This document shows, in pieces, positions 8,201 to 15,216 of a stretch of 15,216 nt of DNA. Every line of letters starts with the position of its first letter. Position 1 is the first letter of the stretch. A model generated the notes under the pieces. The model searched no databases and had not been told where the DNA came from. It saw only the letters and a program-made list of their open reading frames with translations. This stretch comes from DATKCN01 sp035513175 (GTDB taxonomy: Bacteria > Chloroflexota > Chloroflexia > Thermomicrobiales > CFX8): positions 1 through 15,216 of the forward strand of contig DATKCN010000047.1 in NCBI GenBank assembly GCA_035513175.1, written 5' to 3'. A program made the translations under genes and the position numbers.

Positions 8201-9674
8201 CGTTCGGCTCCCCGTTTTCGTCCGGCGCGGCCACCTCAGCCAGCGCTTCCAGCAAGCGTTCAAGCCAGTCAACGATCAGGTCGCGCTCGATCTCGGGCGT
8301 GTTCGGCGGAACGTCCGTCATCGACACCACGTGCCGGCGCCGCTCTGGATCGGGCTGTCCACCATCGTTGCCCACCAGCAACGCCCCCAGCAGATAGAGC
8401 CGGTCCTGCAGGTAATCATGCTGCGCGTCCACGAAGATCCGCACCAGGTTCGGGTTCTGCGTCTCGTCGGAGTACGGCAGCGAACCGTAACCCTTACTCG
8501 GGATATAGGTGATCGCGGCGATCTCGTCCCCGCTCCATTTGCGATAATGCCGCGCGCGATGGATCAGCTCATCGAGACGCGGGCCGATCGGCCAGGTGGC
8601 CGACAGTCGCCGCGCGAGCGCTTCTCCGCCGGGAGGCGGCGCAAGCTGATCCGGCCTTCCAGCCACCGGTTGCTTGACGGCGGCCAGCGCGCTCGTGGTT
8701 ACGACGCCACCCCGCTGGAGGGCGCTCTTGTCATGCAGCCGCAGATGTGGGACGAGCGAGAGGTCGTCGTGCTCGGCGCACCATTTCATGCATAGCTCGT
8801 TGTACAGGCATCCATCACACTTGTAGGTGAGGTGGAACGGCACGTCGTCGAACGCGGCGCGGGCGACGCGGTTCGCGGTCGAGCGATCACCAGTGACCAG
8901 GTCTTCGACGGCGCCCAGCAGACCATCCGTCCGCTCAATAATCTCCAAAAGACCGGCGCCGGTTCCCAGATACTGCTCCGCCAGCTCGCGCTGCGCGTCA
9001 CGCTCCGCATCGGCGACTGCATCCGTCTGGCCCGACTCTCCCTCGGCGGGTCCGCGATACAGCACGCCCATCGTGATTGAGGACAGCTCAATCTCGTGCT
9101 CCCGACACAACGCCGCCAGCATCTCGTGATAGAACGCGACCTGCAGGCGGTGCTCGAGCTTCGCGCTCGTCGAACTCTTGATGTCGGCGATGAGCGCGCT
9201 GAGACCACCGGCAGGCTCCCGCTCAACGCGCAGGATATCGACGTCTCCTCGCACCAGCCAGCCGTTGAGATGTGCCTGGACGCGAGGCTGCAGCAGGATG
9301 GTCGATTCCCCGGGCTGGAGACGCCGGACACGCTCGACGATCTCTTCGTTATCGTCTTTCCACGCGGTGGGACGGGCCTGGTCGGTGGCGAAGTTGTAGA
9401 CCTCGACCGCCCCGCCCTGCGCCTGCGATGCCGCGCGCACCCCCGCCTCGACTGTCAGCTCGAAGTCGGAGCCGGATCGCGTCAGCAGCGCCGGGATCGA
9501 TTGCGGCGTTACGCCATACGAACGCATGAACGACGAGCCGAAGGCGCGGGCATGCAACCGCAAGCGCAGGTAGCGTTCGCACTGGTCCAGGCGGATGAAC
9601 TGCGCGACATCCGTCGGTGTGATGTGCCGGAAGCCCTGCTGGTCGGCCGGAGGTGGGAATGAAAGGTCGGTCAT
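5277..9674 (-). CDS. Fused Fe-S RecB-type nuclease / RNase H-like / SF1 (UPF1/Dna2-like) helicase
   Basis: A 1465-residue protein with three modules. (1) Residues about 15-310 form a RecB-family PD-(D/E)XK nuclease: G-D-V-D (143-146), A-D-I-K (163-166) and Q-x3-Y (178-182). Four cysteines, C32 plus C286-x2-C289-x5-C295, have the iron-sulfur staple spacing of AddB and Cas4. (2) Residues about 385-620 resemble the RNase H-like domain of YprB/TM0106 proteins (VDAQHD at 415-420, YNSFEQRL at 499-506, LYDF at 524-527), but the usual D-x-E is D-A-Q. (3) Residues about 960-1410 are an SF1 helicase: GPPGTGKS (992-999), DEAS (1142-1145), GDHRQMPP (1169-1176), FQESFR (1213-1218), VERFQGGE (1347-1354), VALSRAKR (1385-1392). 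The ATG at 9674 has AGGAAGA upstream. Such proteins are annotated as bifunctional nuclease/helicases; roles in DNA repair or phage defence are proposed, not shown here. Confidence 0.92.
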   Translation of the reverse strand: MTDLSFPPPADQQGFRHITPTDVAQFIRLDQCERYLRLRLHARAFGSSFMRSYGVTPQSIPALLTRSGSDFELTVEAGVRAASQAQGGAVEVYNFATDQARPTAWKDDNEEIVERVRRLQPGESTILLQPRVQAHLNGWLVRGDVDILRVEREPAGGLSALIADIKSSTSAKLEHRLQVAFYHEMLAALCREHEIELSSITMGVLYRGPAEGESGQTDAVADAERDAQRELAEQYLGTGAGLLEIIERTDGLLGAVEDLVTGDRSTANRVARAAFDDVPFHLTYKCDGCLYNELCMKWCAEHDDLSLVPHLRLHDKSALQRGGVVTTSALAAVKQPVAGRPDQLAPPPGGEALARRLSATWPIGPRLDELIHRARHYRKWSGDEIAAITYIPSKGYGSLPYSDETQNPNLVRIFVDAQHDYLQDRLYLLGALLVGNDGGQPDPERRRHVVSMTDVPPNTPEIERDLIVDWLERLLEALAEVAAPDENGEPNAPIHLIFYNSFEQRLVLDALSRNFTAILGATHLYDFMTQIAAYDSPLVTFLEREIAELKNYPMVCQSLQAVAAYRGFDWNSPEPYRRLFRVRMFDFWGKLERDETASWYTSRARFNSQIPLEYAYAAWGDLDVPAGADADDYARFRGASTDLIRRFHARRLDALEHIAGDFKGNKQTVKTPFRIPDLATTVNRAETLAQALDEFVTIERHVTLSGWRAARLAPPERRVLSGETLVVRYLEEDQEPGVAEKNRDNERRRLLRERYRQEYMLAHPDAARINLPKEQNDESRWTSDGMQFWMRIETDGVGCGLDELLGLTTFKDDERVVMCPRWAVDSRLAVAEQYEFTPTPKQMLYGKRATLRRIVVQRDANGRALHAKALVEPVQAFRGRNGYVFGTIEDLPLQAGRAYSLDSDPNDWNGSFQAEMTEALVAGAWNTTYQRLVAIEDAKVAWPPEAAEAQARFYDGLVALHEAGVAGAHAFEPSKQEYISRHGDAPVLLVQGPPGTGKSYSTAFALLARIQGAMAAGISYRALLACKTHAATDVLLGNVRDAQAQVAAWFDARPNLCRPFFDARLLDVPLMRLRPRGDVAAPIIPVPRDSERTKGEPAATARIGGQQWCVVATTPAGIRGAIKERWSTDLFSHTFIDAVVLDEASQMSLPEAIMASLALKPEGHLIVVGDHRQMPPIVAHDWDNESRRTFQEYQTYASLFDTFRAMDLPIIRFQESFRLHADMAEFLRREIYSQDGIPFHSHRHDLLEASEQPDPFVASVLESARTIVVVVHDEAASQHRNAFERELIRPVLEALSALGPDGLDARQGLGVVVPHRAQRADLQEMIPCLSEVDPLTGVRSISAVDTVERFQGGERLAIVVSATESDPQYLLVSSKFLLDPRRLTVALSRAKRKIVLVASRSVFNVFSADEETFENAQLWKNLLRHTCTDLVWSGERDGVAVEVWGNVPGIDHAAANHVASNALLR

Positions 9675-9716
9675 GGACGGCGTCTTCCTGATGGGAGCAA
9701 ATCTGACGGCGTCTCA

Positions 9717-9722
9717 ATCATA
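9717..9722 (-). promoter_or_regulatory. Candidate -10 element upstream of the nuclease-helicase gene
   Basis: The minus strand reads TATGAT at this site, 42 bp before the helicase ATG. This fits a sigma-70-type -10 box in otherwise very GC-rich DNA. I see no convincing -35 hexamer 16-18 bp further upstream, where a GC-rich palindromic run occurs, so the call is weak. Confidence 0.3.
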
Positions 9723-10056
9723 ACCCGGCCGGGACACCGGCATACGGCCGGACACTCGCCGCTTCCGGCGGAAACCCATGGACCGGCGCGGCCCGCGGCT
9801 CCCCATTCGCCACGGGCTGGAGCCCCCGGATCACCCCAGTTTGACATCGATCGGATGCGCAAATCCTACCAGCGAGCCCGCCTGCTGCGTGCCGTGCCGC
9901 ATCACAAAATCATCACAGCGCGGATAGAGGACTACGGCAGCGCAGCGCCCCTCCCCCTCGTAACAGGCGAGCGGGCCGGGGGACGTCGCGGCGCTGCTGA
10001 GGTGCGGACGTAGCCGCCTGTCCGTTCGGACAGGCAGAAAACACTCCCAAGTGGCA
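9723..10056. other. Intergenic region with no convincing gene
   Basis: About 330 bp between the helicase promoter area and the small transcription unit. It is very GC-rich, has short inverted repeats around 9722-9740 and 9795-9835, and one perfect 9-bp-arm dyad (listed separately). A 52-codon ATG frame at 9855-10013 lacks a ribosome-binding site and is not called. I recognise no tRNA, SRP RNA, known riboswitch or CRISPR. A structured RNA here cannot be excluded by eye. Confidence 0.6.
10016..10035. promoter_or_regulatory. Perfect inverted repeat (9-bp arms, 2-nt centre), operator-like
   Basis: GCCTGTCCG and CGGACAGGC flank a TT centre, giving 18 symmetric positions in 20. The A-rich tract follows it on the plus strand, so neither strand has the T-run of an intrinsic terminator. 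It lies 22 bp before the candidate -35 of the small gene at 10176. A dimeric regulator's operator is the simplest reading; a hairpin in an unrecognised RNA is the alternative. Confidence 0.45.
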
Positions 10057-10085
10057 GTGACGTGCGAACCGTCAAGACCTACACT
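10057..10085 (+). promoter_or_regulatory. Candidate promoter of the 32-residue ORF
   Basis: GTGACG (10057-10062) and TACACT (10080-10085) each match four of six sigma-70 consensus bases and are 17 bp apart. An alternative -10, TATACG, overlaps at 10085-10090. Either would start transcription near 10092-10098, at the edge of the palindrome at 10098-10117. Both boxes are weak, so this is an inference from position and spacing. Confidence 0.3.
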
Positions 10086-10097
10086 ATACGTGTCGGT

Positions 10098-10117
10098 GGT
10101 TGACGACGTGGTCAACC
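10098..10117. promoter_or_regulatory. 20-bp palindrome, probable operator at the start of the small transcription unit
   Basis: GGTTGAC and GTCAACC surround G-ACGT-G, so 18 of 20 positions are symmetric. It sits just downstream of the candidate -10 and 58 bp before the small ORF start, where a repressor would block transcription start or early elongation. In the transcript it would form a 7-bp hairpin. No regulator gene is present in the window to pair it with. Confidence 0.45.
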
Positions 10118-10175
10118 GAATCGCAATGGGGCGAGCTGGCAGAAGGCAAGGGATTGCCAGAAGGGATGGTCCACG

Positions 10176-10274
10176 ATGGATCCGTATACCGCCGCCAAGC
10201 TGATCGAGTACCACCAGCAGGAGCTGGCGCGAGCGCGCGGACAGCGCAACTGGGTGACGCTCTTTCGGAAGTAA
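10176..10274 (+). CDS. Small protein of 32 residues, function unknown
   Basis: An ATG frame encodes MDPYTAAKLIEYHQQELARA followed by RGQRNWVTLFRK and a TAA stop. Support for real expression comes from AAGGGA (10161-10166) 9 nt upstream, a strong hairpin terminator 27 bp after the stop, a candidate promoter and operator upstream, and a protein-like pattern. That pattern is an amphipathic helix (about 4-20) with acidic and aromatic residues, then a basic tail ending in W, F, R and K. Short 'M-x-PY-x-A-x-x-L' proteins of this style occur in actinobacteria and Chloroflexota in my recollection, without known function. There is no signal peptide or membrane segment. A membrane-surface or partner-protein peptide is possible but unproven. 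A six-base stem (10136-10141 with 10155-10160) abuts the ribosome-binding site and could modulate translation. Confidence 0.55.
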   Translation: MDPYTAAKLIEYHQQELARARGQRNWVTLFRK

Positions 10275-10301
10275 GGCGACCACTCGATTGCGTCAATAAC
10301 G

Positions 10302-10324
10302 GGGTGAGCACACACTGCTCACCC
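10302..10324. terminator. Strong hairpin terminator between convergent genes
   Basis: GGGTGAGCA (10302-10310) and TGCTCACCC (10316-10324) form a perfect 9-bp stem around a 5-nt CACAC loop. It lies 27 bp after the small ORF stop and 13 bp from the stop of the minus-strand GH13 gene, so it can serve both convergent transcripts. There is only a short T-tract (CTTTCCCC) on the plus side, so efficiency as an intrinsic terminator is uncertain. Confidence 0.7.
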
Positions 10325-10337
10325 TGTGCGCTTTCCC

Positions 10338-11984
10338 CTATCGCAGCTCGCCCAGCCTCATCCAGCGATAGCCATAGCCCTCCATGCGCATCTGAAAGCT
10401 GTTGCCGCGCATGCGCTCATAATCCCGGTCTCCCAGCAAGTCAATGACCTCGTCGGGAGTGTGTCCCGGCAGTTCCAGTGTCACGTCGCACGCTTCACGC
10501 GAGAAGTTGTGCGCCGCCACGGCGACCCCGCCGTCTTTCCAGTGGCTGCGCTGCGCGAGCACTGACGGCACATCGGTCCTGATGATCTCCGCATCTCCCC
10601 AACCGAACTCCGGGCACTCCTTGCGGGCGCGGATGAGATGCGCCATCCAGTTGAGCAACGAGTTGCGCTCCTGGCGCTGGTCGGTCACGTTCGCTCCGCG
10701 ATAACCATACGGCTTTTCAGCCCGCATCGGACGAACGAGGTCTGCCGCGTTCGCCGTCGAGAAGCCGCCGTTGGGGGCGCTGGACCACTGCATGGGTGTG
10801 CGGACGCTGCCGCGGGCTGGAACGTCGAGGTTCTCGCCCATGCCGATCTCCTCACCGTAGAAGATCATCGGCGTTCCGGGCAGCGAAAACAGCAGGCTGT
10901 AGGCCAGCTCGAGTCGCCGCCGGTTGCCTTTCAACATCGGAGCCAACCGCCGGCGCAGCCCGCGGTCGTAAATTTGCATGTCTTCATCGAGCGCGAACGC
11001 TTTGAACACCGTCTGTCGCTCCTGCTCGGTCAGGCGGCTCAGATTCAGTTCGTCATGGTGCCGGAGGAAGTTCACCCATTGTCCGAGATTGGGAATGGAG
11101 GGCAGTTCCTCCAGTGAAAGCCTGAGCGGATCGGGCGATTCGATCGCCAGTGAAAGAAACAGGTCCCTGTTGAGCAGGAAGTTGAACAGCAGCTGAAACT
11201 CGTTGCCCTCGCCAAAATACTCGGCGATCTGGGTGGGGCCGACATCGACCTCCCCGAGCATGATTGCGTCGCCCTGCCGATGCGACAGGAACTCGCGCAT
11301 GTCCTCGAGATACACATGGGTGTCGTGCACATCGACGCTGCGGTCAACGCCAAGGGGGTTGATCAGGAATGGCGCCGCGTCGACGCGGAAGCCTGAGACA
11401 CCGAGCTGTAACCACAGGCCCATTGTCCGTCGGAGCTCGTCGCGCACCTTCGGATTCGTCATATTGAGGTCGGGTTGAAAGTGATAGAAGTGGTGGAGAT
11501 ACCAGGCGCCTGCTTCGTCGTCGAACGACCAGATGCCATCCTGCTCTCCGGGAAATACGACCTCATGACTGGTGTCACCGGGATCGTCCTCGCGCCAGAC
11601 GTAGTAATCGCGATAGGGAGATTCTGGGTCGCGCCTGGCGGCCTGGAACCAGGGATGCTCGTCCGAGGTGTGGTTGGCGACGAGATCGACGATGACCCGC
11701 ATGCCTCGGTCAGCGGCCTCGCGGGTGAACTCGACGAAGTCGGCCAGCGTACCAAGACGCGGGTCAATCGCGCAATAATCGGTCACGTCGTAGCCGTCAT
11801 CATTGTTCGGGGTCGGGAAGCAGGGCATCAGCCAGAGGCAGGTGACCCCCAGCGAGCTGAGATAGTCCAGTCGTCGCGTCAAGCCCTTGAAGTCGCCGAT
11901 GCCGTCGCCATCACTGTCCATGAACGTCTCGACGTCCAGGCAATAGATAATTGCGTTTTCGTACCACAGGTCACTCATCGCCAT
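10338..11984 (-). CDS. GH13 alpha-amylase family enzyme, trehalose synthase (TreS)-like
   Basis: A 548-residue GH13 (beta/alpha)8-barrel enzyme. It shows the Ca-binding-type DSDGDGIGDF loop near residue 23, region I D-L-V-A-N-H (100-105), region II G-F-R-V-D with the nucleophile Asp202, region III G-E-V-D with acid/base Glu245, and region IV R-H-H-D with Asp311. TreS-like hallmarks are the DDGYDVTDY segment, H-H-D-E-L-N-L, R-R-R-L-A-P-M-L and LFSLPGTPMIFYGEEIGMG. TreS isomerises maltose and trehalose, but the region IV Asn common in TreS is His here, so another alpha-glucan activity is possible. I chose ATG at 11984 because AGGAAAGGG lies 7 nt upstream; the frame extends back to 12104 but without homology or a good site. 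No maltokinase domain is fused. It is divergent from glgX. Confidence 0.88.
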   Translation of the reverse strand: MAMSDLWYENAIIYCLDVETFMDSDGDGIGDFKGLTRRLDYLSSLGVTCLWLMPCFPTPNNDDGYDVTDYCAIDPRLGTLADFVEFTREAADRGMRVIVDLVANHTSDEHPWFQAARRDPESPYRDYYVWREDDPGDTSHEVVFPGEQDGIWSFDDEAGAWYLHHFYHFQPDLNMTNPKVRDELRRTMGLWLQLGVSGFRVDAAPFLINPLGVDRSVDVHDTHVYLEDMREFLSHRQGDAIMLGEVDVGPTQIAEYFGEGNEFQLLFNFLLNRDLFLSLAIESPDPLRLSLEELPSIPNLGQWVNFLRHHDELNLSRLTEQERQTVFKAFALDEDMQIYDRGLRRRLAPMLKGNRRRLELAYSLLFSLPGTPMIFYGEEIGMGENLDVPARGSVRTPMQWSSAPNGGFSTANAADLVRPMRAEKPYGYRGANVTDQRQERNSLLNWMAHLIRARKECPEFGWGDAEIIRTDVPSVLAQRSHWKDGGVAVAAHNFSREACDVTLELPGHTPDEVIDLLGDRDYERMRGNSFQMRMEGYGYRWMRLGELR

Positions 11985-12032
11985 CGCGCGGCCCTTTCCT
12001 CTACGCTCATGCTCGACAGGCGCCTCGCAATG

Positions 12033-12072
12033 CGGGCGCCGGAGCAGTTCAGCAACGTCAATCCGGCGCCCG
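12033..12072. promoter_or_regulatory. Inverted repeat in the divergent GH13/glgX control region
   Basis: CGGGCGCCGG (12033-12042) and CCGGCGCCCG (12063-12072) are perfect 10-bp arms 20 bp apart, in the middle of the 187-bp gap. Each arm is itself GC-palindromic (GGCGCC). The centre-to-centre distance is 30 bp, about three helical turns, which would suit two bound dimers. The gap lacks a clear sigma-70 promoter; TTGACG on the minus strand (12056-12061) has no good -10 partner. Confidence 0.45.
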
Positions 12073-12091
12073 ATATGCTCTAATGCGGCCG

Positions 12092-12107
12092 TGCATGTTG
12101 CCATGCA
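12092..12107. promoter_or_regulatory. Short dyad upstream of glgX
   Basis: TGCATG and CATGCA flank a 4-nt TTGC spacer, giving a 16-bp dyad 65 bp before the glgX start. It may be an operator for the divergent pair; the short arms make a chance occurrence possible. Confidence 0.3.
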
Positions 12108-12171
12108 TCAGGTGATGACCGCGCGCCCGCAGCGGCGCGCGATTCCGTGCGAATGACAGACGAGGACGCTT

Positions 12172-14313
<2,142 letters not shown>

Positions 14314-14525
14314 GCCACATTCCCGGCGCGCACGCGATTGCGCAACTGCCCATCGGCGCGCGCGTAGGCGGCGATCCGCTCCGACCCGATCGGGACCTCC
14401 TGCCCTTGTCCGTCTGCTCCGTGCGTCGCTATCGTAGAAGCGACAACGTGCAGTTGCGGCATGTTTCCCGGCCACAGCCCGACCGGCAACGTGCGATGCG
14501 CCCCCGCGTCGCGGCAGATGGGAAA
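14314..14525 (+). other. Gap between glgX and the PAS-GGDEF gene, with a short dyad and an open in-frame extension
   Basis: The frame of the downstream GGDEF gene stays open through this whole gap, back to a GTG at 14310 that overlaps the glgX stop as GTGA. The 72 extra codons would be Arg-rich, use rare AGA, and resemble no domain, so I treat the gap as probably untranslated. GTCGCT (14425-14430) and AGCGAC (14439-14444) form a 6-bp dyad around an 8-bp spacer. I see no clear promoter. Confidence 0.4.
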
Positions 14526-15216
14526 ATGAGCATGCAAGCCCAGTTGGAACAGACGTCGAGCGCCACGGCCAACGCGGACATCTTTCTCGTCACCACGTCG
14601 AATGGTTCGGTGAGACAGGTGTTTCCCCTGGCGGAACAACTCATTGGCCTGCCCGCCGAGGTCATTCTCGGCATCAACGCCTTCACGTTCTTCCATGTCG
14701 ATGACGTGCCGATGATCATGAGCATCATTTCCGAGACCATGACTCGCGGGCGCGAGTCCCGCGCCGTCGAGCTTCGCATCCGGCGCGAAGGGGATTCGTG
14801 GCGCGCAGTGACGCTCAGCGCGTCACGTGATCAGCCCGATTCTGACACGCTTGGCATCGCGTTCCGGCTGCGCGGCCCGGACACGTCGGTCCAGGCCGCC
14901 GATCAGATCGCCCGCCTGGCGCTGCACGACCGGGTCACAGACTTGCCCAATCGCGCTCTGTTCGTCGATCGGATCGATCACGCGTGTGTCCGCGCCGCGC
15001 GCCGCTCGCAGCCGGTTGTCGTCCTCGTCGTCGGATTCAACGGCTACGGATTGGCCGGCGAACGTGAGGCCATCGACGAAGACCTTGTTATCGCCGTAGC
15101 CCGCAGGCTCCGCTCATGTCTACGCGCGAGCGACAGCGTCGCGCGCTTGAGCCATGATGAATACGGCATCCTGCTGGAAGATGTCAGCACGGATCACGGC
15201 ATCGCGTCAGTTGTCG
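14526..15216 (+). CDS. PAS-GGDEF signalling protein with degenerate GGDEF motif (3' truncated by window edge)
   Basis: From ATG 14526 the frame is open to the window end, giving 230 residues. Residues about 16-115 look like a PAS domain (N-A-D-I-F-L-V, then a G-L-P-A-E-V-I-L-G segment, ending G-I-A-F-R-L-R). Next comes the standard GGDEF entry L-A-x-H-D-x-V-T-D-L-P-N-R-x-L-F (131-146), then the alpha/beta core. The usual D-L-D-x-F-K-x-x-N-D metal and substrate strand is V-V-G-F-N-G-Y, and the signature GGDEF is S-H-D-E-Y (209-213). Catalytic diguanylate cyclase activity is therefore unlikely. Such degenerate domains often regulate a C-terminal EAL phosphodiesterase, which would lie beyond the window. 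No membrane segment is visible. The Shine-Dalgarno sequence is weak (ATGGGA), and ATG 14496 or GTG 14310 are alternative starts. Confidence 0.8.
   Translation, partial: MSMQAQLEQTSSATANADIFLVTTSNGSVRQVFPLAEQLIGLPAEVILGINAFTFFHVDDVPMIMSIISETMTRGRESRAVELRIRREGDSWRAVTLSASRDQPDSDTLGIAFRLRGPDTSVQAADQIARLALHDRVTDLPNRALFVDRIDHACVRAARRSQPVVVLVVGFNGYGLAGEREAIDEDLVIAVARRLRSCLRASDSVARLSHDEYGILLEDVSTDHGIASVV

Noticed and set aside
7386..8795. 469-codon plus-strand open frame inside the helicase gene
   Set aside because: Antisense to a gene with clear motifs throughout; its His/Arg/Val-rich composition is typical of the antisense shadow of a high-GC coding sequence.
9855..10013. 52-codon plus-strand ATG frame in the large intergenic region
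   Set aside because: No ribosome-binding site, Arg/Ala/Gly-rich composition expected from random GC-rich DNA, and weaker third-position GC bias than the real genes nearby.
9831..10283. 150-codon minus-strand open frame
   Set aside because: Overlaps the small ORF, its terminator side and both dyads, shows no domain-like pattern and has no good start site.
11985..12104. 40-residue N-terminal extension of the GH13 enzyme
   Set aside because: GH13 homology starts just after 11984, which has a well-placed AGGAAAGGG; the extension would cover the divergent control region.

Overview
The window is about 15.2 kb of GC-rich bacterial DNA. Its gene content, high G/C at third codon positions, GTG starts, a GH13 trehalose synthase-like enzyme beside GlgX, and intergenic palindromic repeats suggest a Chloroflexota (Thermomicrobia-like) genome. 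No rRNA or other taxonomic marker is present, so this placement is an inference.

Layout from left to right. At 2-649 (+) is the C-terminal end of a BNR/VPS10-type beta-propeller 'glycosyl hydrolase-like' protein. At 735-1697 (+) is an N-terminal nucleophile asparaginase/aspartylglucosaminidase-family protein. It converges on a minus-strand run read from right to left: a TPP-dependent decarboxylase pair resembling sulfopyruvate/phosphonopyruvate decarboxylase alpha (5223-4711) and beta (4706-4116), then a cyclase/kynurenine formamidase-like metal hydrolase (3911-3132), then a cytochrome P450 (3114-1918). Upstream on the same strand is one very large gene (9674-5277). It encodes an Fe-S RecB-type nuclease, an RNase H-like domain and an SF1 UPF1/Dna2-like helicase in one polypeptide.

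A stretch of about 660 bp without a large gene (9675-10337) holds what looks like a complete miniature transcription unit. It has a weak promoter, a 20-bp operator-like palindrome, a Shine-Dalgarno sequence, a 32-residue ORF (10176-10274) and a strong terminator hairpin. To the right, a trehalose synthase-like GH13 enzyme (11984-10338, -) and the glycogen debranching enzyme GlgX (12172-14313, +) diverge from a 187-bp control region with two clear dyads. This pairing points to storage-polysaccharide and trehalose metabolism. The window ends inside a PAS-GGDEF protein (14526 to the edge) whose GGDEF signature is degenerate.

The most notable non-coding signal is a pair of short elements (1718-1845 and 3993-4102). 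Each is built from two inverted copies of the same palindromic repeat, and the hairpin stems show a compensatory base change between elements. They look like REP doublets (REPINs) or small MITEs, and both sit in intergenic gaps around the P450/cyclase/TPP cluster.
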